A stretch of DNA of 64,000 nucleotides from Thereva unica (GCA_949987705.1 OX465282.1:40388039-40452038); one strand, 5' to 3'; positions 32,735 through 44,644 are shown, counted from the stretch's first letter. The notes: a model not told the origin generated them from the letters alone. A program made the numbers and translations.

Positions 32735-34199
32735 TAAGGTCTGTTCCCGTACCTGCAGAAAGTGCAGAATCTGCAAGTTGCTTCGAATTACTTAACAGAA
32801 TTCTGTTCCCGTACTTATACTGCAGCCGCCATACTCATTTCCCCACCCTGCAGTAAGAAGCAGAAACTTGCAGAAGCTACGAACTGCTGTAACCTGCTGG
32901 AGCAATTTTTTGAAATATGGAAAGGACACCGCACAAATTATATGAGAAAAGGGTCCCGGCGGATTTGGCTGAAATTGAAGTATGTTAGTCAGTGGGGATA
33001 GACGAACAAAAAATTCTAAGGGGGAGGGGGGGTAAATCGTAACGGTTAGCCGCTAGGGCGTTTTGAAATTTTTTGATAGATGTTTTTATATCACCCTGTA
33101 TTTTTGTAACCCTGTGAAATATTATCGTGAATAAGGTGGCAATTTACGCAGAATACTCCCACCTATCTAAAACTGTAAAAATCGAGGTTCTAACCCACCA
33201 ACTTTTGGAGTTATGGGTCGTCAAAATCAAAGTTTTGTTTTTTTTCACTAAAATTTCAAGTTCAACCACCTTTTTCTCCAAAAAATACGTAGTTAATTAA
33301 TTTTTTTTTTACAAAATTGGAAAGCTTGGACAATTTCCTATGAATAAGGTCAGGGCAACTTTTATGCTACGGCCTTTACTTTTGAAGTTATAAGCAATTT
33401 TAGTGTGAAAATTGGCTTTATTTCGTACTTTTCTCGTACTTTTCCACCGCAGCTTTGTCGAAAAGTACCAAATAAGTACGAAACAAAGCCAATTTTCACA
33501 CTAAAATTGCTTATAACTTCAAAAGTAAAGGCCGTAGCATAAAAGTTGCCCTGACCTTATTCATAGGAAATTGTCCAAGCTTTCCAATTTTGTAAAAAAA
33601 AAATTAATTAACTACGTATTTTTTGGAGAAAAAGGTGGTTGAACTTGAAATTTTAGTGAAAAAAAACAAAACTTTGATTTTGACGACCCATAACTCCAAA
33701 AGTTGGTGGGTTAGAACCTCGATTTTTACAGTTTTAGATAGGTGGGAGTATTCTGCGTAAATTGCCACCTTATTCACGATAATATTTCACAGGGTTACAA
33801 AAATACAGGGTGATATAAAAACATCTATCAAAAAATTTCAAAACGCCCTAGCGGCTAACCGTTACGATTTACCCCCCCTCCCCCTTAGAATTTTTTGTTC
33901 GTCTATCCCCACTGACTAACATACTTCAATTTCAGCCAAATCCGCCGGGACCCTTTTCTCATATAATTTGTGCGGTGTCCTTTCAAAACTGGCATTCCCG
34001 TGTTCGTTGTAAACGTTAGATGTTTGTAAAGTGCTCTAAAACAGATTAAAAACAAAAGAATAACCGTTCTTCTTTTCGATTTCAGAAAAACTGCAGAATC
34101 TGCAGAAACATGTTCCTGTACTTTCTTTATTTCATCCCCACCTCTCAATAAGCAACTTGCAGTAAGTGACAGAATGCAGAAAGTACGGGAACAGACCTA
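32735..34199. mobile_element. 1.46-kb foldback element with nested palindrome
   Basis: Ends are AGGTCTGTTCCCGTAC and GTACGGGAACAGACCT. An inner palindrome from 32921 to 33983 has almost perfectly matching arms of about 530 bp around 33452. The inner ends read AAAGGACACCGCACAAATTA and its complement, suggesting one foldback inserted in another. No coding capacity is visible; the mirrored open frames near both ends are artefacts. Confidence 0.85.
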
Positions 34200-34457
34200 T
34201 AGTGAAGTGCAATTAGTCGAAAAAGGGGCATGAAATTGCATTTCATGATGCACGAATTTTTTTTTTGTTATTTGTTTGGGTATATCTGACAATGTTAAAA
34301 CTAAGTTTGTGGGGTCGCAGTGTGTTGGGAAAAGCCGCCATCTTGAAAAAGAGGTAGAGGTCGTTTATACCAAATAACCAGTTTCCATGCAATGTGTTTG
34401 GTACATGACGTGCAGCCCTAAAAAGAAAAAAATATTCAAAAATTTCTATTATATAAA
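34200..34457. other. Short stretch between repeats, nothing recognised
   Basis: AT-rich with a GCATGAAATTGCATTTCATG palindromic stretch near 34230. No gene is seen. Confidence 0.35.
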
Positions 34458-36869
34458 ACTAGCATAAAACCCGCGTGCCTTGCAACGCCTTTAAATAAAA
34501 ACTGTTTATTATGTGCAATGTTTTCCTACAAAAAAAAAAACAAAAAAAAAAGTCAGCTGTCATTATCCCTAAAAGGGTTTATTATAGTGCATTTTTTTAA
34601 TAAATATGGTAAACAAATTGCTGCGTATATCACCTCTGCTCAACAAATCTGCAAGTTTTGAAGCAGAGATTGGCATTTTTATGTCCCCCATTTCACTGCG
34701 TTAGGGGATGAATTTCGAAAAATTGCTTCTTAGTGAATGTCCACGTCATTATAGAGATGCACTGTCAAAATTAAAGCCAGCTCCAGCGGTTTGGGTTAAC
34801 CCCATTTAACCCCCTTAGGGGATAAATTTCAAAAAATCGCTCCTAAGTGGATGTCCACGCCATTATAGGGATGCACTGTCAAAATTACCGCCCTATAGCT
34901 TCAGCGGTTTGGGTAAACCCTATTTCACCCCCTTAGGGGATGAATTTCGAAAAGTCGCTCTATAGTGGATGTCCACGCCATTATAGGGATGCACTGTCAA
35001 AATTTCAGCCCTATATCTATAGCGGTTTGGAAAAACCCCATTTCACCCCCTTAGGGGATGAATTTCGAAAAATCGCTTCTTAGTGGATGTCCACGCTATT
35101 ATAGGGATGCACTGTTAAATTTCAGCCCTATAAATTTAGCGGTTTGGAAAAACCCCATTTCACCCCCTTAGGGGATGAATTCCGAAAAATCGCTTCTTAG
35201 TGGATGTCCACATCACTATAGGGATGCACTGTCAAAATTTCAGCCCTATATCTATAGCGGTTTGGAAAAACCCCATTTCACCCCTTAGGGGATGAATTTC
35301 GAAAAATCACTTCTTAATGGATGTCCACGCCATTATAGGGATGCACTGTCGAAATTTCAGCCCTATAAATTTAGCGGTTTGGAAAAACCCCATTTCACCC
35401 TCTTAGGGGATGAATTCCGAAAAATCGCTTCTTAGTGGATGTCCACATCACTATAGGGATGCACTGTCAAAATTTCAGCCCTATAGCTCCAGCGGTTTGG
35501 GTAAACCCCATTTCACTCCCTTAGGGGATGAATTTCGAAAAATCGCTTTAATAGTGGAAGACCACGCCATTATAGGGAAGCACTGTCAAAATTACAGCCC
35601 TATAGCTTTACCGGTTTGGGTAAACCCTATTTCACCCCCTTAGGGGATGAATTTCGAAAAGTCGCTCTATAGTGGATGTCCAAGCCATTATAGGGATGCA
35701 CTGTCAAAATTTCAGCCCTATATCTATAGCGGTTTGGAAAAACCCCATTTCACCCCCTTAGGGGATGAATTTCGAAAAATCGCTTTATAGTGGAAGACCA
35801 AGCCATTATAGGGATGCACTGTCAAAATTTCAGCCCTATATCTATAGCGGTTTGGAAAAACCCCATTTCACCCCCTTATTAGATGAATTCCGAAAAATCG
35901 CTTCTTAGTGGATGTCCACATCACTATAGGGATGCACTGTCAAAATTTCAGCCCTATATCTATAGCGGTTTGGAAAAACCCCATTTCACCCCCTTAGGGG
36001 ATGAATTCTGAAAAATCGCTTCTTAGTGGATGTCCACATCACTATAGGGATGCACTGTCAAAATTTCAGCCCTATAGCTTTAGCGGTTTGAGTAAACCCT
36101 ATTTCACCCCCTTAGGGGATGAATTTCGAAAAGTCGCTCTATAGTGGATGTCCACGCTATTATAGGGATGCACTGTCAAAATTTCAGCCCTATATCTATA
36201 GCGGTTTGGGAAAACCCCATTTCACCCCCTTAGGGGATGAATTTCGAAAAATCGCTTTATAGTAGATGTCCACGCCATTATAGGGATGCACTGTCAAAAT
36301 TTCAGCCCTATATCTATAGCGGTTTGGAAAAACCCCATTTCACCCCCTTAGGAGATGAATTTCGAAAAATCGCTTTATACTGGATGTCCACGCCATTATA
36401 GGGATGCACTGTCAAAATTTCAGCCCTATAGCTATAGCGGTTTGGAAAAACCCCATTTCACCCCTTTAGGGGATGAATTCCGAAAAATCGCTTCTTAGTG
36501 GATGTCCACATCATTATAGGGATGTACTGTCAAAATTTCAGCCTTATAGCTTTAGCGGTTTGGAAAAAACCCATTTCACCCCCTTAGGGGATGAATTTCG
36601 AAAAATCGCTAGGGATGCACTGTCAAAAATTTCAGCCCTTTAGCTCTAGCGGTTTAGGTTGTGCGTTGTCTTTCAGTCAGTTACTTTTTATACAATAGAA
36701 AAAAAGTAAAGAAAATAAATCCCCTTACAACTTATTGAACCCCATTTCACCCCCTTCAACCCTTTTTTCTCCAAAAAAAATAGCTTATGTCCGTCTCCAA
36801 GGTCTAAACTATGTCTGTTGCAAATTTCATCAAAATCGGTCCAGCGGTTTAGGCGTGAAAGCGTAACAT

Positions 36870-36922
<53 letters not shown>

Positions 36923-36954
36923 GTTACTTTCGCATTTATAATATTAGTAAGGAT
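34458..36954 (+). mobile_element. 2,497-bp RTE-ended non-autonomous element, copy 2
   Basis: Same ends (ACTAGCATAAAACCCG, (ACAG)n, ATATTAGTAAGGAT), same length and, as far as I compared by eye, the same sequence as 15912-18408, including the number and variant pattern of the 117-bp units. Flanking sequences differ (AAATTTCTATTATATAAA before, GAAAAAATACCTC after), so the copying is limited to the element. Confidence 0.88.
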
Positions 36955-38533
36955 GAAAAAATACCTCGAGCTGCAAGCGTCATCCGGGCTTCTCCTCTCC
37001 CAACATCAGCATCTGCTGATCTAAAATAAGAAAAATGAATTAAAATTTGAATTAGAAGTACATTAAAAAGTTGAACAAAAAGGGCTTGACACATATGTAA
37101 ACAAATGATAGCCAACAACAACAACAACACGGAATTTGTAAATGAAATTTTTAAGCTGAATTTTATATATAGGTACGTTACAAATAAATGAATTATGTAA
37201 TTTGTTAAGCATGAAGTAAATATAAGAAATTAAAAGAGTTTAGTAAGTGAATTAACTAAATAAAAGAGAAATAAGAACTTGAAAAATGACTTTGACAGTT
37301 TTCACCGGCAAAGGCATTTATCAAATTTTTATTGATAATAAGCCCGGAAACACATATAGCACATGAAAAATACACAAAGAGTATATACCTGAACGTAATT
37401 CCTCCCTTTTTGGCCCTAAAAACACTTAACTCGCGCGAATTTTACAAAAAAAATAGGGTCAACGACCGCGATCGCGAAACCGGAAAATGACAACTGGCTG
37501 GCATTCATGTTCCGATTCCATTATCAGCTGGCGCTATAAAGCTTTTAAGGAAAGGGATGCCAGGTGGGCGCGTAATTATCGCGAAAAGGGCTAAATTAAA
37601 GAAAATAAGAATTTATAATTTAACTAATAAGAGGAAAAGACACAACAACATAAAATGAGACAAAAAAGATGGGTTGGTCGATAATAAATCTGCAACATCG
37701 ATAAGGAAAATTAAAAATTATAGCAGTTTCTACCACGACACGGCAACCCTATTTAAACGCGACACCAGCGGCCCTGAATTCATTCGAAATAATATTCTAC
37801 GGTGTGCCTATAGGCTGTATCAGATCCAAAGCAGCGCAACAAAAATATCAGTAGCAAACTGTTTCTATTGGTCAACGCGGGTCACATGACCACAGAAGCA
37901 GCACTGAATGCTGCCGCTGCATTTTCATTCCTAATCCTAATTTTGCTGCCCGTCAAGGCAACTTTTTTGACGTTTCAGTTTTTTATTTAAGACGAAAAAG
38001 CGTTTGCTGCCTGCTGCTGCTACAACGAATCTGATACAAGAAGCAGCATGCTGCCTCTTCGGCTGCTGCTGTCGCTGCTCAAAAATTTGATCTGATACGG
38101 CCTTATTGCATTAGGAAAAAGTAATGCTTTTCAGTCATTTTTTCCTTTGAAATGCATGAATGCACCAAGGACAAAGGGATCTTCGGTGGATGGTGAAATT
38201 GTGTCGTTACAGGGATAAATTTGGAAATCTGTGTTTTAGTTTTGATTTTTTGAATTTGATTGTTAGATTTAAGAGGAAATATTTTTTGGTGCAAGTTATA
38301 AAAATTTCTAAATGAATTGAATGATTTTTTTGTATTTTTTTTAAAGATAAAAAAAAAATTTTGTGTGGAAAAGCGGAATAAATAGAAGAATTTTTGTTGG
38401 ATTAACATTGTGTTTTTTATTAGTATCAACTTGCGTGTACAAATTAAGGAATTGGAAAAAACTAAGGTTTTGTGCTTCGAAATTGGAAACGCCGCTACAC
38501 TTCCACCAAAAGAGTTACGTCAGTGCTTATTCA
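36955..38533 (+). repeat. Probable 5' LTR of a second, older BEL/Pao element
   Basis: It lies directly before TTTTGGTGGTTCCATCCAGG, the same post-LTR segment found after the BEL LTR at 50553, and ends in CA at 38533. Some parts resemble the other BEL LTR in composition and order (a CGCGATCGCGAAACCG-type block, GACAACTGGCTGG, an AT-rich block with AAGAGGAAAAGA). The 5' boundary is not determined. A MITE at about 37809-38104 is inserted in it. Confidence 0.5.
37809..38104. mobile_element. MITE-like insert with GTATCAGATC ends
   Basis: The left end TAGGCTGTATCAGATCCAAA and the right end GATCTGATACGGCCTTA are inverted. Inside are repeated GCTGCTGCT-type runs. It is about 300 bp and non-coding. 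Confidence 0.55.
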
Positions 38534-39540
38534 TTTTTTGGTGGTTCCATCCAGGATCTCAGTACAGAACCCGTTTACCGTTCCTTCCCAACAAGTATAC
38601 TTTAAAAAAAAACCACAGTTAGGTCAACGCTTCATTCAAACTGCTTTATATAAAATGTCTACCAACAAACAATTGTTTGATCAGGAACGCATTCTTAGGA
38701 ATCGCATCGAAAAATATATCGAGAATTCAAAGAAAACTCCTACAGCCAAACGTACTCAAGTTTTTTTGAATCTCGAATGGTGGAATTGAAAAGATTATGG
38801 GAACAATATAACGCGTTAGATGTAGAGCTAATACAAGCTTTAAGTGAAGATTCTGCAACCGATGGCGTCGATCATTCATACATCAGGGAAGATCATTTTT
38901 GCAACACGGAAGCCAAATATGTATTCAGATTATTTGAGCGATTTATATGAAGGTCTTCGTAAAGTCAAAGCAAAGGCAACAGTCATCAATCCCAGTGCCA
39001 ACGAATCAGCTACAGCCATCGTCGTCCAACAAGATACAACCCTTCCTAAATTTAATGGAGATTGCGACATGTGGAGATCGTTCTCAGACATGTTCACATC
39101 GCTCGTGCATAATAATACAAAATTATCTCTCGCATTTTGGTTAACCATCAACTTAAACTGCTAGTTAATCAACAAAGGTGGAATGAAATCATTAATTGAC
39201 ACTTCCGAAAAATGTTTACAACAGTTGAAGAGTTTGGATGTGGACACCAGCTCATGGGACGCGTTATTAATTTTCATATTGGTACAAAAGCTTCCGTATT
39301 ACACACTTAAACTTTGGGAAGAAGATCAAGGGTCCAACGATGATTTACCCACCTTTGCAGATTTTACAATGTTTTTGAACACTCGTTTAAAGGTACTCGA
39401 ATCAATCTCCGACGTTCTAGGTCCCAGAAGTACTCCGTTTAAACCTAAACCTCAACCAAGGGAAAAAATAGTTGCATACCACAGCATAAAGCAAGCAAGA
39501 TGTCCAGCTTGTGGTGGTAAACACTATGTCGTAAGGTGTT
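38534..39540 (+). pseudogene. BEL/Pao gag relic
   Basis: A start at 38655 reads a Gag N-terminus (LFDQERILRNRIEKYIENSK) close to that of the BEL at 50646. Later pieces are LPKFNGDCDMWRSFSDMF near 39048, LVNHQLKLLVNQ near 39145, SLIDTSEKCLQQLKSLDVDT near 39190 and the first zinc knuckle CPACGGKHYVVRC near 39500. Frameshifts near 38775 and 39110-39180 and internal deletions kill it. It stops where a Gypsy LTR begins at 39537. Family knowledge: BEL Gag forms the particle and binds RNA. Confidence 0.8.
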
Positions 39541-39892
39541 TTTAGCCACCGTATGACCACGCGGTGGTGTAATTAGAACAACACTTTTTGTTTTTAGGTT
39601 TTTAATTAACTTTTATTATTCTAATTATTCTTATTTTAAACTACAATGTTTATAACTTATTATAAAGATATATAAAGTTATACAATAAATGCGATTTAAG
39701 TTTTCTTTTAGGACGCGGGAGAACCGTCTTGGTGATGACACACACGAGGGAAAAAGTAGAGAGATGCCGGAAATTGGATCTTCGATAAACACGATGGGGA
39801 ACGGAACGGAAAACGGTAAGATCACTGAACTTTGAGTTCGATGATCGATGAAGTGTTCCGTCCCGATCTCGTTTATCGTGTGGGAGGTTGTT

Positions 39893-42800
39893 TTTTTTTT
39901 TTTTTTTTTTTTTTTATGTGGCAGTGCTAAGCTCAGGAGTCACCCTTTGTACTACTAGTCCGTCATGTCATTTGTCACGTCATGGTGCAATGTCTAGCAG
40001 TAAGCTTAGTACGGGAGGGAGGGAGGGGGAATAGGGTAAGGATTATAAAGGTACGGGGGGGTATTGAAGAAGGTGGTGATGAACCCTGCGTTTGAACTCT
40101 TGGATGTTGTAGGAGCTCGGAAAAACTGACTGCGAGAGATTATTCCACAGTCGAGTTGTTCTATTTACAAACGAATTCATATCTTGTTGAGTGCGTGAAA
40201 GGGGGAGTTGCAGGTGGAGGGAGTGAGACGAGTGGGCTAATCTGGTGTTGCGGGTATAGGATTGCCGTGGAGGCAGGAGAGCGTTTAGCTCGGAGGAACA
40301 GTCACTATGATAGTAGCGATAGAATTTTGTCAGTGCTGCTACATTCCTACGGTGGCTCAAAGGGTCGATGGTGGAGCAAGCGGTATCGTCATTAATTAAC
40401 TTAAGGGCCCTTTTTTGGACCTTATCTAACCATGCTAAGGTGGTTATTGGAGCGCCGCCCCAAACGAGGGAGTTGTATTCGAGAATAGGCCGAATGTAGG
40501 ATTTATAAATGACAGCACGGGCCGATGGCTGGAGGAGGAACTTGCATCTCTTAAGAAATCCCAAGCACTGGGATCCTTGTTTTGCGATTTGGAATATGTG
40601 GTCATTCCATCGCAAGTCTTTGGCTAATGTCACACCTAGGATGTGTAGGGATGGGTCGGCCTTTAGTACCACGTCATCCACTTTCAAGGATGGTGAGGTG
40701 TTGATCTTTTTCTTTGAAATAAGACAGTGCTTGGTTTTGTCGGGGTTGAAATCAACACGATTGTTCTTTCCCCACTCTAGAATGAGTTCAAGGTCGTTAT
40801 TAACAGAGATGGACATAATTTCCCGATCATCAAGACAGGATCTGGCATGAGTCTGTCTTGTATCGTAGCTGTACGAGTAACGTAAAGTACCGTCGTCAGC
40901 GAAGCTGAGAAGTGGGTTGGAGGGGATTGAAAGTAGGTCATTTATAAAGATGAGAAATAGGGCCGGTGATAAAATTGAACCCTGGGGGACCCCCGCAGAA
41001 ATGGGGTGAGATTCAGATTTGACGCCATCCAATACTACCTTAATTGAACGGCCGGAAAGGAAACTTTCAACCCACTTATACAGAAGCGAGTCAATTCCAA
41101 TAGCTTTGAGTTTAGCTAACAAGGCTGAGTGCCATACTCTATCAAAAGCCTTGGAGATATCTAAAGCAACCAAACTAGATTCACCAGATCCATGTAAACT
41201 TCGGTTGAGGTGTTCTGTAAGGCAAACTAAAAGATCACCAGTGGATCTTTTTTGTCGAAAGCCGTATTGTTTGTCGTTGATAAGTTGGTTGGATTCTAGG
41301 TATCCCATTAGCTTTTTGTTAATTATCGTCTCCATGGTTTTGGAGAGAATAGAAGTAATTGCTATTGGACGGTAGTTGGAGGGAAGGCTGGAGTTACCTT
41401 TTTTCGGTATTGGCTGGACATGGGCAAGTTTCCAGGAGTCTGGGTAAACTCCGGAGGAGTATGATAGAGCAAAAAGTTTGCGCAGAGGTTTAGCCAAAGG
41501 TGATGCGCATTGTTTTAAGACGACAGGGGGTATATTATCGGGTCCAGTGCATTTATTGACATCGAGCTCCTTGAGGCACCTGTACACCTCGCGAGTTCTG
41601 AAGAAAACCCTGGGCATTAAATGAGCGCTGTGCTCGAGAACCGGGGGTAGCATATCAGTTTGGGGTAAAGAAGAATTGGAAGCAAACAGAGATGCTAATA
41701 AATCGGCCTTGGATTTTCTGTCTGTTATCACCTTCTCATCGTGGATGAATGAAGGAGTTGTGGATGAAGTGAAATTCTTCTTGATGGAGCTTACCAAGGA
41801 CCAGAAGTTCTTGCTACCAGAGGTTGCATTAAGGAGTTTACTTCTCAACTTGCTGTCAAATGAATTTTTGACATTCCTGATGGTGACTTTGCAGGTATTT
41901 CTCAGTTTTATATACTCTAAACGGAGCGATTCACTCGGGGAGCTCTTGTAAGCTCGAAAGGCGGCTTCTTTATTTCTGATTGCATTCATACATTCCTGAT
42001 TAAACCATCTGTTGGGCCTAGCCTTCACAGATTTAGTTGTATGAGGAATGAACAAATGCATTCCTGCCTGTATGATCCTAGAGATACGGATAGCGGCAGC
42101 GTTGACGTTTTTGTTTCGGAAACACAGGTTCCAGTCAGTAGATTGGAAAAAATTAATAAGCCCCAGCCAATTGGCCTTCCCATAATGCCATACAGTTCTT
42201 TTAACTGGTTTGGGAGGGGTGGGAAATTTGAATGGGAAGCTAGCGCTAACTAAGCAGTGGTCCGAATTGCCGAGAGGTGAATCAACTGTGACGGTATATC
42301 GTGCTGGATGAGAAGTAAGGAAAAGATCAAGGAGATATCTTCCTTGATCAGCAGCATCAGGGACTCTTGTGGGATGATCCACAATTTGATGCAAGTTATT
42401 GATGTCTGCAAAGAGCTCGACGTCCTTGCCAGAAGCACTGGTGCCATTTGAGTAAGTCAGCCAGTTTACATTGTGAACATTGAAATCACCCGCAACGATG
42501 ATTTCACACTCAGGATTGGACGATAAAAATCCCGAGATTTGTTCGGAAATAGTATCAAAAGATAAGGTGGAGGCTTCGTTACTTATGTTAGGGCTTCTGT
42601 ATAGGAAGCAAAAGAATATGACGTGGCTTTGGAAAATGATTTTAATCCAAAAATAATTAAAATCTGAAGTCGTGCTTGAATTTATTTTATAAAAAGCCAC
42701 GTCATCCCTAACATAGATGGCGATACCCCTATGGGGGGAGAGATTGTGCACTAAAGTGAACCCCGATACCTGGTAATGACCTAAGTCATTATCGGGTGAT

Positions 42801-43372
42801 ATTTGGGTTTCACTAAGTGCGAAGATTGGGGGTTTATATGTCAACAAGTGGCACTCAACAAAAGAAAAGTTCGCATGAAGTCCACGGATGTTACAGAGGT
42901 CAAAAACAAAGCTTGACTTGTAACGGGACTTCGGTTGCGCGGGTTCAATCGCCACATTCTTATTGATATTTCCCGGAATTACAACCGTCGCAACCATCAG
43001 AGTCAATGAAATCTGCCTGCGTTAAAGTGTTATGCCTTTTGAAACGGGGCAAATTTCATCGACCGACAGATTTTGGGCGCGACACTTGCAGGTCCGAGAA
43101 TCGAGTGAGGGTAGGGAGCAAAGGGAACTTACTTTGTGCTGTTCGTCGGTCGCTTGTCTTTGGAAGGGTGATGAGGCCTTCGCTTTACACTGCGCGCGTA
43201 TATTTCTTTCCACTGATTGTTGTTGTTTTTTTTGTTTTTTGTGGACGTTGATATTTTCACTTTCACACAAAAAAACAAAATTGGATTTTATTTTGTTTTT
43301 TTATTTAACGCGGCGTGTTTTACGGACCGGATCAGCACACGTCCGAACACTTTGCTATCCACGGCCAAACTC
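39893..43372 (-). mobile_element. Essentially full-length LINE, single ORF
   Basis: The poly(A) tail is seen as T23 at 39893-39915, with the 3' UTR to 40042. The ORF occupies 40043-42997 and the 5' leader of about 370 bp extends to about 43372. It sits inside a Gypsy LTR, and LTR sequence resumes on both sides. Decayed relatives occur at 3670, 6075 and 9995. Confidence 0.82.
40043..42997 (-). CDS. LINE ORF2: AP-endonuclease plus reverse transcriptase, intact
   Basis: About 984 codons without a stop; the first ATG of the frame is at 42997, shortly after an in-frame TAA. The N-terminal endonuclease has NIRGLHANFSFVE, LSETQIS, AGDFNVHNVNWL and LGNSDHCLVSASF, i.e. the Asn, Glu, Asp/Asn and Ser-Asp-His signatures. 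The RT has GPDNIPPVVLK, NYRPIAITSILSK, YGFRQKRST, SLVALDISKAFDRVWH (motif A), AGVPQGSILSPALF (motif B) and SFADDGTLR (motif C). The thumb reads YKSYIRPILEYNSLVW. All catalytic residues that I can recognise are present. It nicks target DNA and reverse-transcribes its RNA there. The 5' leader has no recognisable ORF1. It is CR1/Jockey-group by motif style; the exact clade is not settled. Confidence 0.9.
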   Translation of the reverse strand: MVATVVIPGNINKNVAIEPAQPKSRYKSSFVFDLCNIRGLHANFSFVECHLLTYKPPIFALSETQISPDNDLGHYQVSGFTLVHNLSPHRGIAIYVRDDVAFYKINSSTTSDFNYFWIKIIFQSHVIFFCFLYRSPNISNEASTLSFDTISEQISGFLSSNPECEIIVAGDFNVHNVNWLTYSNGTSASGKDVELFADINNLHQIVDHPTRVPDAADQGRYLLDLFLTSHPARYTVTVDSPLGNSDHCLVSASFPFKFPTPPKPVKRTVWHYGKANWLGLINFFQSTDWNLCFRNKNVNAAAIRISRIIQAGMHLFIPHTTKSVKARPNRWFNQECMNAIRNKEAAFRAYKSSPSESLRLEYIKLRNTCKVTIRNVKNSFDSKLRSKLLNATSGSKNFWSLVSSIKKNFTSSTTPSFIHDEKVITDRKSKADLLASLFASNSSLPQTDMLPPVLEHSAHLMPRVFFRTREVYRCLKELDVNKCTGPDNIPPVVLKQCASPLAKPLRKLFALSYSSGVYPDSWKLAHVQPIPKKGNSSLPSNYRPIAITSILSKTMETIINKKLMGYLESNQLINDKQYGFRQKRSTGDLLVCLTEHLNRSLHGSGESSLVALDISKAFDRVWHSALLAKLKAIGIDSLLYKWVESFLSGRSIKVVLDGVKSESHPISAGVPQGSILSPALFLIFINDLLSIPSNPLLSFADDGTLRYSYSYDTRQTHARSCLDDREIMSISVNNDLELILEWGKNNRVDFNPDKTKHCLISKKKINTSPSLKVDDVVLKADPSLHILGVTLAKDLRWNDHIFQIAKQGSQCLGFLKRCKFLLQPSARAVIYKSYIRPILEYNSLVWGGAPITTLAWLDKVQKRALKLINDDTACSTIDPLSHRRNVAALTKFYRYYHSDCSSELNALLPPRQSYTRNTRLAHSSHSLHLQLPLSRTQQDMNSFVNRTTRLWNNLSQSVFPSSYNIQEFKRRVHHHLLQYPPVPL

Positions 43373-43422
43373 ATTGTGTGATTTTGCGTAAACTTGGTAA
43401 TTAAGTTTACGCGGTCACTACA

Positions 43423-44640
43423 TACTCCCCCCAGCGTAGCGTTAACGGAATGTTACCGCTTTAGACGGCTTAGCTTCGTTGTCGCGGTCACAGCCGAAGG
43501 CTGGCTTTAGCCTGTCAATGGATATTGACTTGGTTGTGCCGTTCAATTTGACAACGAAGTGTTTTTGTAATCGTTTGATTACTTCATATGGTCCTTCGTA
43601 TGGAGGTTCGAAAGGTTTTCGAACTCTGTCGACTCGTATGAAAACGTAGTCGGCGTTCTCCAGGGCTCTGGCACGTAGACATCCTTTTGGACGGGTTGTC
43701 GAGGATGTATTGCCTTATTGTTCTGCATATGAGAACGAAGGCGAGAGAGGAATTCTGATTCTTCAATTGGATTTTCATCGGTTGTGATAGAAATCAAATT
43801 GGGAAGTCTCAGATTCTGACCATAAACGAGCTCGGCTGGCGAGCATTTTAAGTCGGTCTTAATTGCCGTGCGTATGCCTAACATGACAAAGGGCAAGTCT
43901 TCACTCCAATGAGTAGTGTTGTCCCTTGCCATTAAGGCTGCTTTTAGTTGCCTGTGGAACCGTTCGACCATCCCGTTTGCTTGCGGGTGGTAGGCGGTGG
44001 TCCGGATTCGATGAGTGCCGAGTAATTTGGCAACTTCATTGAACAGTTTCGATTCGGACTGCGTACCTTGATCGGTTGTGATCTCGAGTGGTACGCCGAA
44101 TCGTGGGAAAAATTCAGTGACGAATTTCTTTGCCACTGTTGAAGCTGAGATATCCCGAATTGGGTATGCTTCAGGCCATCGCGTGAATCTATCGACTATC
44201 GTTAAGATATAAGAGTATCCACGAGATGGGGGTAGGGGTCCCACTATATCCATATGGATATGGTCAAATCTATTATTTGGAAGTTTGAAAGCTTCCAATG
44301 GAGATTTGGTATGCCTTGAAACTTTGGACTTTTGGCAACCTAGGCACGATCGAGACCACTCATTGCAGTCTTTATTGATCGATTTCCAGAAGTATTTCTT
44401 GGTAACGGCTCGTCTTGTAGCACGAATACCAGGATGAGAGAGACTATGTTCGGAGTTGAACGCTAGTCTACGTAAGGAAGTGGGTATATAAGGCCTTGGA
44501 AACTAGTTTCACACCACACTTGATGGGCGGTAAATGGTATTGGCGTGAGAACTAATTTTACCCGTGAGCCGTTGCTGGGGTGCTCTTGTAGAGACTTCAA
44601 CTCTGTGTCACCTTGTTGAGCCTGAGCCAGTGTAGGCAGG
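43423..44640 (-). pseudogene. Gypsy integrase and 3' region (copy 1)
   Basis: On the - strand, the frame from about 44440 to a stop at 43579 carries an HHCC zinc domain (HPGIRATRRAV, then CLGCQ) and the integrase core MDIVGPLPPSRGYSYI, TTDQGTQSES and AYHPQANGMVERFH, which includes the D, D and E positions. A frame change follows near 43700, where a VPESWRT-like segment is split between frames. The polypurine tract is complementary to TACTCCCCCCAGCG at 43423-43436, next to the LTR. The region 44463-44640 repeats the linker found at 45300-45510. It is fragmentary and lacks gag, protease and RT. Confidence 0.82.
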
Positions 44641-44644
44641 CCGA

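Larger units (their letters stand above)
39537..43422 (-). repeat. Gypsy LTR (copy 1) split by a LINE insertion
   Basis: On the - strand the LTR runs from TGTAGTGACCGCGTAAAC (43422) to GGTGGCTAAAAACA (39537). It consists of 43422 to about 43373 and 39892-39537, matching the uninterrupted copy at 44681-45083. The LINE at 39893-43372 occupies the middle. The left flank is BEL gag sequence, so the Gypsy element inserted into that relic. Confidence 0.78.

Noticed and set aside
16864..35643. Identical 77-codon frames at 16864-17097 and 35410-35643
   Set aside because: They translate the 117-bp tandem array and are identical because the two host elements are copies.
43022..43270. An 82-codon - strand frame in the LINE leader as ORF1
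   Set aside because: It lacks an ATG start of the right kind, zinc fingers or any ORF1 signature; treated as 5' UTR.
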